Source: an uncultured Desulfuromonas sp. (GTDB lineage: Bacteria; Desulfobacterota; Desulfuromonadia; Desulfuromonadales; Desulfuromonadaceae). Taken from it: 64,000 nucleotides of DNA. Position numbers and translations under genes: made by a program. How positions within the stretch are numbered: the stretch's first letter is position 1; each line of letters starts with the position of its first letter. The DNA lies in the NCBI RefSeq assembly GCF_963678835.1, contig NZ_OY787469.1:1488001-1552000 (forward strand). Direction: 5' to 3'. A model generated the notes under the pieces. It was not told the DNA's origin. It saw only the letters and a program-made list of their open reading frames with translations, and searched no databases. Below, piece after piece: positions 27,543 through 36,792 of this stretch.

Positions 27543-29960
27543 ATGATGAAAATTCTACTGAAAAAAAGTTTGGCCGTTCGGTTGTTGTGTGTACTGCTTG
27601 TGGTGATGCTGAACGGATGTCTTGGCGGGCAGGCCGCGTTTCGGCAGGGGCAGCATGCCCTGCGTCAGGATAACTATGATCAGGCGGTGATGGATTTTCT
27701 TCAGGCGGTGGATGATAACCCGGACAGCCGTCAGTACCAGCTTATGCTTGTTGATGCTCGCAATAAAGCGGCCGTGCATCACACACGCAACGGTGACGAA
27801 CTGTTTGCCGCCCGGCGTTATCACGACGCCTTACAGGAGTATCAGTTGGCCGTTGAATTGGACGGTTCACTGTTTGTTGCCCGTGAAAGCATGGCCAAGA
27901 CCCAGCGCTATCTTCAGGCGGAGACGTTTATTGAGCAAGCTGCGGCACTCGTCCAGGTCAATCGTCCGGTTCAGGCACAAGCCGCCATCGATCAGGCGCT
28001 TGCCCTGGTTCCTGACTATCCGCCCGCCCTCGCAGGGCGCCAAGCTCTCATGCAAAACAAGACCTCAATTATTGATGGTGTTGCCCTTGATGTGACTTCT
28101 GATGAACCCATTACACTCAACTTTAAACGGACCAAACTATCGGATGTTTTTAATATTTTAACCAAGCTGACCGGCATTCATTTTATCCTCGACGAAGATG
28201 TGCGCGGAACGACCACAACGCTCTACCTGGAACAGGCCACTTTTTCTCAGTCATTGGAACTGCTGTTGCAGATGAACAAACTGGAGAAAAAAATCCTCAA
28301 CAGCAAAACCATCGTGCTTTTTCCGAAAACCCGTGACAAGCAAAAACAATTTGAGGACCAGATTATCCAGACCTTTTACCTGTCACATCTCGATGCCAAA
28401 CAGGCCGTCAACCTGTTGCGCACCATGCTGGATGTGCGCAAAGTTTATGTACAGGAGGAGCTCAACGCCATTGTTCTACGTGACGAACTGGATGTTGTCC
28501 GGCTGGCTCAAAAACTGATTGAAGCCAATGATCGGGGCAATTCCGAAGTGGTCTTTGATCTTGAGTTGATTGAGGTCAGTCATGATGACACCCGCGAACT
28601 TGGCCTGAAGTTGAGTACTTATTCTATGGGGGCCGGATTAAGTGACAAGGGTAGTGGTGTTTTGGTCAATTCCGGTTTATCCGCCGGGGACACGACCAGT
28701 GGACTGATCAGTTCTTTTCGCGATCTGGAACCGTTTTATGCTATTCCCACCGCCACGTTTCAGTTCGCTAAAAGTCTGGGAAATACCGAGATTCTGGCCA
28801 GTCCGAAGATTCGCGTTCGAAACAAGCAAAAGGCCAAGGTTCATGTGGGCAGCCGTGAGCCGATTATCAGTGCGACAACCAGTGACAGTGTTGTTTCGGA
28901 GAGTGTGTCTTATATCGATGTCGGGGTTAAGTTGGATGTCGAACCTGCAATCCAGCTAGATAACACGGTGGTGACCAAGGTTGGTCTAGAGGTCAGTAAT
29001 GTTTCCAATTCGCAGACCACCAGCAGTGGGACCGTTGCCTATACCATCTCCTCAACCAGTGCTGATACAACTTTGACTCTCAAGGATGGGGAACAAACCG
29101 TTATTGGTGGTTTGATTCGAGAGGATAATAAGGCAACTAAAACAAAAATTCCCTTGCTCGGCGAGATCCCGTTGCTTGGCAATCTCTTCAACCACGACGA
29201 CAGAGAAAAATCCAAGCGGGAAATTTTGTTGTCGATCACGCCGCATATCGTGAAATTGATCAACGTGCCGCAAGGTGATGTGGCAAGTCTCTGGTCGGGG
29301 AGTGAGGACGATCTGAAATTCGGACGAAATTTCGGTACATTTGTTGAGGAATACCGTAACGGCCAACAGATTGTTTCGGTGAAATCTTCGACGAGTTCTT
29401 CCAACCAGAATTTTGGTGACGAGAATAATGATGACCCCGTGATTGTCGCGGAATCGTTTGAAGCTGTGAAAGATGGGGAGACGGGCTTTGCCGTTACGCA
29501 GAACTCGTTGAGCGAGACGGATGTCACGGAAGTGAAGGTGATGGAACCACGTCTGATCATGACCGGAACAGTGTCTGCAACTGTCGGTACGTCGTTTGAC
29601 GTAGCGGTGGCTGTCGAGGGGATGCCTGAGCTGGTCAATGCACCGTTATTGTTGAGCTATGATCCGCGGATAGTGACATTGATCAGGGTTGATGAGGGTG
29701 AGTTTCTTAAACGTAGCTCGGACACTCTGTTTACCTACACCGATTTAAAAGGGCAGGGCAAGATCATCATCAGTCTGAAACAAAAACCGGGGGGGACACC
29801 GGTGTCTGGAGCGGGAGAGCTGGTACATCTGATGTTCAAGGCGCTCAAGCCCGGCAATAGCCGTATTGCAACACAACGGGCGAATTTAAAAAATGCACTG
29901 GGTGAGGCCATCGCACTTGATCTTGTTGATTGCCGGGTTGAGATTCGTGCCGGGCAATAA
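27543..29960 (+). CDS. Outer-membrane secretin lipoprotein with TPR and C-terminal cohesin domains
   Basis: Forms the outer-membrane channel of the export system. The N-terminus is a lipoprotein signal (LLVVMLNGC lipobox). TPR-like repeats (about 25-170; AFRQGQHALRQDNYDQAV, ELFAARRYHDALQEYQLAVELD) follow. Next come the secretin N-domain (ITLNFKRTKLSDVFNILTKLTGIHFILDEDV) and the beta-barrel core (about 340-560), with ILASPKIRVRNKQKA and the terminal VIGGLIRED…PLLGEIPLLGNLF signature. After a linker, residues from about 680 to the end form a cohesin-like domain (GTSFDVAVAVEGMPELVNAPLLLSYDP…GELVHLMFKALKPG). ATG 27543 is preferred; the open frame extends to 27528. A cohesin module suggests binding to a partner at or beyond the cell surface. 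Confidence 0.92.
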   Translation: MMKILLKKSLAVRLLCVLLVVMLNGCLGGQAAFRQGQHALRQDNYDQAVMDFLQAVDDNPDSRQYQLMLVDARNKAAVHHTRNGDELFAARRYHDALQEYQLAVELDGSLFVARESMAKTQRYLQAETFIEQAAALVQVNRPVQAQAAIDQALALVPDYPPALAGRQALMQNKTSIIDGVALDVTSDEPITLNFKRTKLSDVFNILTKLTGIHFILDEDVRGTTTTLYLEQATFSQSLELLLQMNKLEKKILNSKTIVLFPKTRDKQKQFEDQIIQTFYLSHLDAKQAVNLLRTMLDVRKVYVQEELNAIVLRDELDVVRLAQKLIEANDRGNSEVVFDLELIEVSHDDTRELGLKLSTYSMGAGLSDKGSGVLVNSGLSAGDTTSGLISSFRDLEPFYAIPTATFQFAKSLGNTEILASPKIRVRNKQKAKVHVGSREPIISATTSDSVVSESVSYIDVGVKLDVEPAIQLDNTVVTKVGLEVSNVSNSQTTSSGTVAYTISSTSADTTLTLKDGEQTVIGGLIREDNKATKTKIPLLGEIPLLGNLFNHDDREKSKREILLSITPHIVKLINVPQGDVASLWSGSEDDLKFGRNFGTFVEEYRNGQQIVSVKSSTSSSNQNFGDENNDDPVIVAESFEAVKDGETGFAVTQNSLSETDVTEVKVMEPRLIMTGTVSATVGTSFDVAVAVEGMPELVNAPLLLSYDPRIVTLIRVDEGEFLKRSSDTLFTYTDLKGQGKIIISLKQKPGGTPVSGAGELVHLMFKALKPGNSRIATQRANLKNALGEAIALDLVDCRVEIRAGQ

Positions 29961-29964
29961 AGGG

Positions 29965-30453
29965 ATGCGTCATGCGCCCGCGTGGAGACTTGATCAAGGG
30001 CTCAGCTTGATTGAACTGGTGATTGCTCTGGCGATTCTTGCTTTGCTGGCGTCACTGGTTTTGCCCATGGCTGAAGTGACGGTAACGCGCACAAAAGAAT
30101 TGGAACTTCGTCGGGTACTGCGCGACATACGTACAGCGTTGGATGACTATAAAGCCGATTATGATAAAGCTGTCGCAGCGAAAAAAATTATCGCTAACCT
30201 CGCGGACAGCGGCTATCCCAAACAACTTGAAGATTTGATTGAAGGCCGGGATTGGGGTGGCCTTTACGCTCTGCCTAAAAAGTATTTGCGACGGATTCCG
30301 CGTGATCCCTTTGATCGCAACCTCAATGGTTGGGGAATGCGTTCTTATCTGGATGACCCTGATTCAGACGCTTGGGGTGGGGAAGACGTTTATGACGTTT
30401 ATAGCCGAATCGACAAAACTGCTTTGGACGGCAGTTATTACCGCGATTGGTGA
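29965..30453 (+). CDS. Pseudopilin (GspG-like)
   Basis: 162 residues with a class III prepilin leader: QG then LSLIELVIALAILALLASLVLP. The predicted cut after Gly places Glu at +5 of the mature protein. The C-terminal half (YPKQLEDLIEGRDWGGLYALPKKYLRRIPRDPF, then WGMRSY) has the layout of major pseudopilins. ATG 29965 has AAAGGG before it and lies 4 bp past the secretin stop; the frame is open further upstream inside the secretin gene, but that would bury the leader. Confidence 0.85.
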   Translation: MRHAPAWRLDQGLSLIELVIALAILALLASLVLPMAEVTVTRTKELELRRVLRDIRTALDDYKADYDKAVAAKKIIANLADSGYPKQLEDLIEGRDWGGLYALPKKYLRRIPRDPFDRNLNGWGMRSYLDDPDSDAWGGEDVYDVYSRIDKTALDGSYYRDW

Positions 30454-30462
30454 TGGATAAGT

Positions 30463-30864
30463 ATGTTGACGAGAAAAAATGATAACCGGGGTTTTTCCCT
30501 CTTCGAGCTTTTGGCGGTAATGATGATCATGTCTATTCTTGCAGCGATTGCCGTTCCCAGTTACAAGCGCAGTCAGATTAAGGCGAGGGAAACTGTGCTT
30601 GCCGAAGACCTTTATCAGATGCGTAAAGCTATTGACGCCTTCTATGCGGATAGAAACCGCTATCCAGATGCCCTGGAAGATCTGGTTGACAACAGCTATC
30701 TGCGCACGATCCCTCAGGACCCTTTTACCCGTCGTGTCGATAGCTGGGAATGTCTTCCGCCTCAGGTAACGCCGTCCGACGATGTGGCGCAAGGAGGTTG
30801 TTTTGATGTGCGCAGCGGCAGTGACTTGATTGGCGTCAATGGGGTTCCTTATCAGCAATGGTGA
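30463..30864 (+). CDS. Pseudopilin
   Basis: 133 residues with leader NRG and mature start FSLFELLAVMMIMSILAAIAVP, Glu at +5. The globular part (YPDALEDLVDNSYLRTIPQDPF) closely parallels the preceding pseudopilin, which suggests gene duplication within the operon. Its stop overlaps the start of the next gene by 7 bp. Confidence 0.85.
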   Translation: MLTRKNDNRGFSLFELLAVMMIMSILAAIAVPSYKRSQIKARETVLAEDLYQMRKAIDAFYADRNRYPDALEDLVDNSYLRTIPQDPFTRRVDSWECLPPQVTPSDDVAQGGCFDVRSGSDLIGVNGVPYQQW

Positions 30865-31376
30865 AGCAAACGTGTATTACCTGCAACAATGAACAGGGAT
30901 CCGTGTTGTTGCTGTTGATGGTTGTGCTGATGGTTGTCGGTCTGCTGACTGGTGTGGCTGGCTCAAGTTGGAAGACCATTGTCCAGCGATCTAAAGAAGC
31001 TGACCTGCTCTTTAAAGGCAATCAGATCAGAACGGCCATTGGCTGTTATTATGAATTTTCAGCGGGCCCCAAAAAGGCTTCCAATGCCGCAGGGCCAAAA
31101 AACTATCCGCGTCGACTCGAAGATCTGCTTGACGATTCACGAACCGTGCAACGCACCAAACATTTGCGTCGTCTCTATGTCGATCCAATGACGGGCAAAG
31201 GCTGGGCGCTGATTCTGGATAATGACGGGCAGGGGATCGTCGGTGTTCGTTCGACCTGCACAAAGAAACCATTTCAGCAGGCTGGTTTTAGCGAAGAGAA
31301 TAAAAATTTTTCCGGAAAACAAAGTTACCGCGACTGGGAATTTGTGTATAAACCTCGCCGAAATAAGGTTGAATGA
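30858..31376 (+). CDS. Minor pseudopilin lacking Glu+5
   Basis: 172 residues with an N-terminal hydrophobic segment after NEQG (SVLLLLMVVLMVVGLLTGVAG). Unlike the two pseudopilins before it there is no Glu at +5, as in the tip pseudopilin GspK, but it is much shorter than GspK. The globular region again contains the operon-wide pattern (YPRRLEDLLDDSRTVQRTKHLRRLYVDPMTG) and ends in YRDWEFVY. A role at the pseudopilus tip is possible. Last gene of the operon; a terminator follows about 180 bp downstream. Confidence 0.75.
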   Translation: MVKQTCITCNNEQGSVLLLLMVVLMVVGLLTGVAGSSWKTIVQRSKEADLLFKGNQIRTAIGCYYEFSAGPKKASNAAGPKNYPRRLEDLLDDSRTVQRTKHLRRLYVDPMTGKGWALILDNDGQGIVGVRSTCTKKPFQQAGFSEENKNFSGKQSYRDWEFVYKPRRNKVE

Positions 31377-31556
31377 AGAAAAATATTTCATGCACTTCTT
31401 AAACAGATCATGGTACTTCAAAGAAAGGGATAAATCAGACAAGAATGAAGCCGGGCGGAATCTTTCTTGTCTGAAGAAAGGGCTGGCGGGAGAAGGAGAT
31501 AGGGGTTTTTGTGCGATCACGGCTTCTAGCTTGGTCCTCCCGCCCGAGGTGCTGTT

Positions 31557-31604
31557 ACACAAAAAAGCCCCGACGCTTAAACTGTTCGAGGCTTTTTTTT
31601 GTGT
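31557..31604. terminator. Bidirectional terminator between the export operon and the sigma-54 regulator
   Basis: ACACAAAAAAGCC and GGCTTTTTTTTGTGT enclose a CGA…TCG inner stem. A-runs on one side and T-runs on the other make it functional for both converging transcripts. The rest of 31377-31637 shows no gene. Confidence 0.8.
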
Positions 31605-31637
31605 AATATTCCTTGGCGATACATCCGCAAGGATGAG

Positions 31638-33254
31638 TCAGGATGTTTCGTAGGCGTTTAATTTTCGATACAGGGTAGCGATGCCGATATTTAGTGCTTC
31701 GGCTGTTTTGGCCTTGTTGCCGTCCAGTGTTTTCAGCGCGGAAAGGATATAGTTTTTTTCCACCTCTTCAAGGCTGCGGATTTCTCCGCTTAAGGCCGGT
31801 TGCGGGATGGTCGTCTGCAATTCCTCGGGAAGGTCTTCCAGTTCGATCCGGTTGCCCATGGCCAAAGCAACACCGTATTCGACCACATTTTGTAATTCAC
31901 GAACATTGCCGGGCCAGTGGTAGCTCAACAGTTGCTTTGCCGCCTGAGGACTGAAGGCGGTGATCTTCCGGTTAGAACGTTTGGCACTCTCGGAAAGAAA
32001 CACCCGTGCCAGAGGCAGGATGTCATCGTGGCGCTCCCTTACCGGCGGGACCCGCAGTTCAATGACGCGCAGCCGATAATAGAGATCTTGCCGAAAACGC
32101 CCTGCAGACACTTCTTCAGACAGATTGCGGTTGGTAGCCGATACGATTCTAAAATCAACCGGTCTGGTTTTGTTTTCGCCGATACGACGGATCTCCTTTT
32201 CCTGGAGAACGCGTAAAATTTTGACCTGCATCCCCGCTGAGATCTCACCGATCTCATCGAGAAAAAGCGTCCCGCCGTTGGCCGCTTCAAACAGCCCGAC
32301 GCTATCTTTGACCGCGCCGGTAAAAGACCCTTTTGCATATCCAAACAGCTCACTTTCCAACAATGATTCCGTCAGGGCTCCACAGTTAAGGGCCACAAAA
32401 GGACGTCCGGAACGCGTTGATTCATCGTGAATATATTGAGCAATGCGTTCTTTACCCACCCCGGTTTCTCCGCTGATGACCACGGATGAATCGGTACCGG
32501 CGATGCGCTTGGCCAGTTCCGCGGTTTTGCGCATGGCCGGGCTGCGGCAGGAAACACAAGGCAGGTCATCATCGATGTCAAAGCACGACAGTTGTCGTTG
32601 GCGATGTTTGAGTTGTTTTTCCACGCTTTTGAGTTTCGAGGTTAACTCCGCCAACACCGCATCAAAAGATTCCTGATGATAATACGACAGTTGGCTTTTA
32701 TAAGATGTGTCCCACATCTCCTTGAAGCGTCCCTCAATTTGGCATACCGGATCACCCATACCACAGCAGGCTTTTTCAAGAAAGTACACCTCTCTCCCGG
32801 TACGGTTGGACACATAACCACTGGCAAACCCGGTCAGGGTCCAGCAGGTTGGCTCATCAGCCGTGCCGAAATGGAGTTGGTGTTGTTCGGCTTCATAGGA
32901 ATCGTGCCAGGTTCCCTCGACCAGAGGAGCCTCTCCTTTGCCATCTGAGCGGGTGGTTATTCCCGGTGTCATCAGTCCGCACAAAGAGTGCAGGCGTGGT
33001 CCGGTGTAAGCGTCTTTGAACAGTTCCGGGTAATCCCGTCTTAACATCTCCGCAGTGCGCCAACCATGAGCATAACCGAATCGCGTCAAGATACCGCGGG
33101 CGGTGTGCATTCCCAGCGTGTCAATCAGCTCTTCCCTCAGCAATCCCAGGGCGAGGGCGTCAAAAATAAGCACCCGTTGCCCCATAAATTGGATGACGCC
33201 GCTCTCCGATGTGGTGGTCAGCAGTTCACGTAAATCAAGATCTTGTGCGCGCAT
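31638..33254 (-). CDS. Sigma-54-dependent activator with XylR_N and V4R sensor domains
   Basis: 538-residue enhancer-binding protein. Residues about 10-110 resemble the XylR N-terminal domain. Residues about 135-200 are a V4R ligand-binding domain (VYFLEKACCGMGDPVCQIEGRF). The AAA+ core has Walker A GETGVGKE, the sigma-54 contact loop GSFTGA and Walker B GTLFLDEIGE. A Fis-type helix-turn-helix (NKAKTAEALNIGIATLYRKL) ends the protein. XylR/DmpR relatives bind small aromatic effectors here. It is divergent from the cytochrome-flavoprotein-porin operon, which has a -24/-12 promoter, so that operon is its probable target. Confidence 0.93.
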   Translation of the reverse strand: MRAQDLDLRELLTTTSESGVIQFMGQRVLIFDALALGLLREELIDTLGMHTARGILTRFGYAHGWRTAEMLRRDYPELFKDAYTGPRLHSLCGLMTPGITTRSDGKGEAPLVEGTWHDSYEAEQHQLHFGTADEPTCWTLTGFASGYVSNRTGREVYFLEKACCGMGDPVCQIEGRFKEMWDTSYKSQLSYYHQESFDAVLAELTSKLKSVEKQLKHRQRQLSCFDIDDDLPCVSCRSPAMRKTAELAKRIAGTDSSVVISGETGVGKERIAQYIHDESTRSGRPFVALNCGALTESLLESELFGYAKGSFTGAVKDSVGLFEAANGGTLFLDEIGEISAGMQVKILRVLQEKEIRRIGENKTRPVDFRIVSATNRNLSEEVSAGRFRQDLYYRLRVIELRVPPVRERHDDILPLARVFLSESAKRSNRKITAFSPQAAKQLLSYHWPGNVRELQNVVEYGVALAMGNRIELEDLPEELQTTIPQPALSGEIRSLEEVEKNYILSALKTLDGNKAKTAEALNIGIATLYRKLNAYETS

Positions 33255-33351
33255 TATTTATCCTTTCATTTTGATAATAACTTTATCTTTTTGAAAGGAA
33301 ATGTCAATGGGGTAAAAAGTAAAACTTCGTAATTACAGCTATTTGAGTGTG

Positions 33352-33367
33352 TGGCATGGCTGGTGCA
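33352..33367 (+). promoter_or_regulatory. Sigma-54 (-24/-12) promoter
   Basis: TGGCATGGCTGGTGCA matches the TGGCAYRNNNNTTGCW consensus at all fixed positions but one, with GG and GC elements correctly spaced. Transcription would start near 33379, about 45 bp before the cytochrome gene. A sigma-54 activator is encoded divergently next to it. Confidence 0.85.
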
Positions 33368-33424
33368 AAGATATAGCGTCAAAGACGCAATTCGCAAACC
33401 CAGTTCAATGGAGGTGAAACAACA

Positions 33425-33781
33425 ATGAAGAACTGTCTGATTTTTTTAACCCTGTTTCTGATGGCGGCCTCGGCGGCCCAGGCGATGAACGTTGGTGGCG
33501 CACATGCCGATCTTGATTTTTCCTGCGCAGATTGTCATCACCAGGACGAACCGGAAAAAGCTCCGAGCATGAAGGACTGTCTGGCCTGTCATGGAACCTA
33601 TGAGGAGTTGGCGGAACTGACCAAGCCGGAAGGGGGGCCCGACCCGACCGATCCGGATACGTTTGCCAATCCGCATCATTCCCATATGGGACCGGTACCG
33701 TGCATGGAATGCCATAAAACCCATCAGAAATCAGTGCTGATCTGTGAGGACTGCCACAACTTCGACATGCAGCCGAAGTAG
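33425..33781 (+). CDS. Periplasmic tetraheme cytochrome c
   Basis: 118 residues: signal peptide (to about AQA, residue 20), then four CXXCH haem sites (CADCH, CLACH, CMECH, CEDCH). Extra histidines (HHQ, HHSH, HKTH) can serve as distal ligands. It resembles the cytochrome domain of Shewanella flavocytochrome c fumarate reductase and the small cytochrome partners of separate periplasmic flavoprotein reductases. The flavoprotein gene follows after 68 bp. Likely role: passing electrons from the quinone pool or inner-membrane cytochromes to that reductase. Confidence 0.9.
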   Translation: MKNCLIFLTLFLMAASAAQAMNVGGAHADLDFSCADCHHQDEPEKAPSMKDCLACHGTYEELAELTKPEGGPDPTDPDTFANPHHSHMGPVPCMECHKTHQKSVLICEDCHNFDMQPK

Positions 33782-33849
33782 TGCACCTCAAGAGTATTGT
33801 CCTTCGTTTGGACAATGTTCATTTTCCAACCTTCAAATGGAGAAGAAAC

Positions 33850-35397
33850 ATGAGGAACGTATTGAAAAGATGTCTGTCGGTTTTTGCCGTCGTCGTTGCT
33901 GCCACAACGTTTTCACTGCCGGCGTTTGCTGAGCAGGTGATGAATACCGATGTTGTTATCATCGGTGCCGGAACCTCCGGTCTGGCAGCTGGAGTTCAGG
34001 CTATTCAGAATGGCAATAAGGTCATTTTGCTGGAAAAGCAGGCGAAAGTTGGCGGTACCGGCAACTTCTGTGAAGGCCTGTTTGCTGCTGAAAGTAAGAT
34101 CCAGAAGCGCATTGGTATCGATGTCTCGAAGGATTTCGCTTTTGATACCATTATGGAATACAGCCATTACAAGGCCAATGGCGCCCTGGTCTCCTGCTTT
34201 GTCGACAAATCTGCTGAAACCATTGATTGGCTCGACGAACTCGGAGTCAAGATTGAGTATGTCGGCGTAGGTGGTTTCGGCGGCCCGCTGACCTGGCACG
34301 TTATTGCTCCTGGTCCGGATTACCCGGATAAAAATCCCCACGATTACCACTGTGCACGCATGATCAATGTCTTCAACAAGTACATCCTTGATCATGGCGG
34401 TGAGATTTTGCTGCAGACTCCCGGTACCGGCCTGATCAAGAAGGACGGTAAGGTTGTCGGCGCTTTTGCTGAAAACAAAGACGGAGAGAACATTCGTATT
34501 AATGCCAAGGCGGTCATCATCGCCACCGGTGGTTTTGCCAATAACAAAGAGATGATGAATAAGTACTCTCCCTATCCTGACCTGATTCCGGTCGGCAACA
34601 TGGGCAAAGACGGCGACGGTATCCGTATGGCGTGGGACGCCGGTGCTGCGGAAGAGGGTGTTGACGTCATGCAGATGTACCGCCCCGGTCTCAAAGGTTT
34701 CCATCCTGCTGACCAGATGATCGCCCTGGCTGTTCAGCCTTACTTCTGGGTCAATCCCCGTGGTGAGCGCTACACCGACGAGTCAAGTGTTCAACTGTGG
34801 CCCTATGCCGGTAACGCTCTGGTGCGTATCGGTGGTACCGCATACTCCATCTACGATGATGCCACCCGTAAAAAAGCCGTTGAAGAGGGTATTGAGATGC
34901 CTCTGGGCGAGTGGGTTATTCAGGGTACCAAGCTGACCAACTGGGAAAAATCATTTTACAAAGAGCTCAAGCGCGATCGCGGCAACGTCTTTAAAGCCAA
35001 CAGCATCAAAGAGTTGGCCAAAATGCTCGACATGGACCCTGCGGTTCTGCAGAGCAGCGTCGACAAAATGAACAGCTGGGCGCAAACCCGTGAAGACGGC
35101 GAGTTCAAGAAAGACAGCAAGTTCCTGCGCGCAGTTGCAACGCCTCCTTTCTATGCCACGAAATTGACCCCGCGTCATCTCGGTACCCTTGGTGGCGTAC
35201 GCATCAACGAGAAAACCGAAGCTGTAAATGAGCATGATGAGGCTGTTCCCGGTCTCTATGTTGTCGGTACCGATGCCGGTGGTATGTACGGCGACAGCTA
35301 CGATCTGCTGTTGGGTGGTGGAACCGCTGGTTTTGCCGTCAACTCCGGCCGGATCGCAGCCGACAGCGCCAGCGAATATATCGGTGCCGCACAGTAA
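33850..35397 (+). CDS. Periplasmic fumarate-reductase-like flavoprotein
   Basis: 515 residues from ATG 33850, which has GGAG eight bases upstream and a good signal peptide (to FAEQ). The Rossmann motif DVVIIGAGTSGLAAGVQAI binds FAD. The succinate dehydrogenase/fumarate reductase flavoprotein fold continues with GGTGNFCEGLF, ATGGFANNKEM, HLGTLGGVRIN and the C-terminal DAGGMYGDSYDLLLGGGTAGFA. It reduces an alpha,beta-unsaturated carboxylate outside the inner membrane. The substrate cannot be read from sequence; fumarate, urocanate, acrylate/methacrylate or an aromatic acrylate are candidates. The separate tetraheme cytochrome plus flavoprotein resembles the methacrylate redox system described in Geobacter sulfurreducens AM-1. 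Confidence 0.88.
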   Translation: MRNVLKRCLSVFAVVVAATTFSLPAFAEQVMNTDVVIIGAGTSGLAAGVQAIQNGNKVILLEKQAKVGGTGNFCEGLFAAESKIQKRIGIDVSKDFAFDTIMEYSHYKANGALVSCFVDKSAETIDWLDELGVKIEYVGVGGFGGPLTWHVIAPGPDYPDKNPHDYHCARMINVFNKYILDHGGEILLQTPGTGLIKKDGKVVGAFAENKDGENIRINAKAVIIATGGFANNKEMMNKYSPYPDLIPVGNMGKDGDGIRMAWDAGAAEEGVDVMQMYRPGLKGFHPADQMIALAVQPYFWVNPRGERYTDESSVQLWPYAGNALVRIGGTAYSIYDDATRKKAVEEGIEMPLGEWVIQGTKLTNWEKSFYKELKRDRGNVFKANSIKELAKMLDMDPAVLQSSVDKMNSWAQTREDGEFKKDSKFLRAVATPPFYATKLTPRHLGTLGGVRINEKTEAVNEHDEAVPGLYVVGTDAGGMYGDSYDLLLGGGTAGFAVNSGRIAADSASEYIGAAQ

Positions 35398-35444
35398 TGT
35401 GACGTTCCCCCTCAATTCGCCTAGAAGCAAAGGACTTGGAAGAG

Positions 35445-36629
35445 ATGAGAGCTTTAATTTTAGCACTGGTAATGGTCTGTCTGGCGCTACCTGCCACCGC
35501 CGCAGATAATCTGAAGGAAATGTTTTCTCAAGGATCCGTCCGCGGTGAGATCAGCTTGCTCAATTTCACCCGTGACTTTAAAAATGGGACCCAGGATAAA
35601 CAGGATTCTGCCCTTGGCGGCGCGTTGTACTACAAAACCGACGCCTTTAACGGGATCACCCTTGGCGCAGCTTTCGCCACCACTAACGGTGTGGGTGATT
35701 ACGATGACAAAGGATTTTATTACGGCATTACAGCACCTGTTCATGAAAGTGTCAGCCGTCTCCAAGAATATTATGTTCAGGCCCAACGCTTTAATACCAC
35801 AGTTAAAATCGGTGCCCAGGAACTCAATACACCGTTTCTCAATATCCATCCGATTCGCATGATTCACAGAACCTACCGTGGTGTGTCGGTGGTTAACAAG
35901 TCGATTGACGATCTGACCTTGATGGGATTTTACCTGACCGACCATATGGGCTGGGTGGATGACGAGTTTATTTCCTTCACGAACGATGTCTATATCGGTG
36001 GCGCTGCCTATAAACTGCCGTTCGAAGTCGTCAATACCAAGGCGCAAGCCTGGTACTTCACCATGAAAGACAGCTTCCGCCAGACCTTTTTTAAAGTCGA
36101 TTTCAGTAAAAAAATTAATGATTTTGTTCTTCATGCCGCACCGACCTTTTTCACACAGAAATCCCAGGGAGATGAGTTGGATGGTGAGCTGGACACCTAT
36201 CAGTACGGTGTTAATGCCGGGGTCAGTGCCTACGGTTTTGATCTGACCGGGTTTTACGCCAAGACCGGTGATGACTCGATTCGTGATGAATGGGGTTACG
36301 GCAAAGTCGTCATCCAGCAGGTGGTCAATTCCGGCGATTCCCTGTCTGGTGATCGCGGCCATGAAGATGCCTATGCGGCACGCTTGTCCTATGACTTCGG
36401 CGCTGCCGGCATTAACGGTCTCAAGGGCTATGTGTTCCATTCGCTGTACGATGCACCGGCCAGTACCATCAACGAAACTGATTTCAGCCTGCAGTACGCG
36501 TTTTCAGGGGCGTTGGACGGCCTGAGTGTGCGGGCACGTTATGCCATGATCGACAAAGACAGTGGTCAGGAGGATCTAAATGATGTCCGTTTTTATCTGA
36601 CCTACAAGTTTGCTTTCAGCGGCAAATAG
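35445..36629 (+). CDS. Outer-membrane porin (OprD/OprB-like beta-barrel)
   Basis: 394 residues with a signal peptide ending ATAA/DN. Alternating amphipathic strands end in the aromatic C-terminal segment VRFYLTYKFAFSGK. Segments such as VRGEISLLNFTRDFKNGTQ, LGGALYYKTDAFNGITLGAAFAT and YRGVSVVNKSIDDLTLMGFYLTDHMGW follow the OprD-type specific-porin pattern. As third gene under the sigma-54 promoter it probably lets the substrate of the periplasmic reductase cross the outer membrane. Confidence 0.8.
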   Translation: MRALILALVMVCLALPATAADNLKEMFSQGSVRGEISLLNFTRDFKNGTQDKQDSALGGALYYKTDAFNGITLGAAFATTNGVGDYDDKGFYYGITAPVHESVSRLQEYYVQAQRFNTTVKIGAQELNTPFLNIHPIRMIHRTYRGVSVVNKSIDDLTLMGFYLTDHMGWVDDEFISFTNDVYIGGAAYKLPFEVVNTKAQAWYFTMKDSFRQTFFKVDFSKKINDFVLHAAPTFFTQKSQGDELDGELDTYQYGVNAGVSAYGFDLTGFYAKTGDDSIRDEWGYGKVVIQQVVNSGDSLSGDRGHEDAYAARLSYDFGAAGINGLKGYVFHSLYDAPASTINETDFSLQYAFSGALDGLSVRARYAMIDKDSGQEDLNDVRFYLTYKFAFSGK

Positions 36630-36649
36630 ATCTGGAGATATTCGGGGGG

Positions 36650-36673
36650 CGTGGGACTCTGGACTGTCCCACG
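36650..36673 (+). terminator. Hairpin after the porin gene
   Basis: Perfect 8-bp stem CGTGGGAC / GTCCCACG with an 8-nt loop, 20 bp past the stop. No T-run, so termination is only possible. Confidence 0.4.
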
Positions 36674-36792
36674 TCACTCCGGGAAATCGAATGTTCTCAT
36701 GTGTAAGCAGCTCAATGCGTTCGCCTCCACGCGTAACCTGTTCTTCAGCACTTTCTCCTGTTGAAGAAATTTCTTGAGCTGCTTGCCTCCAC

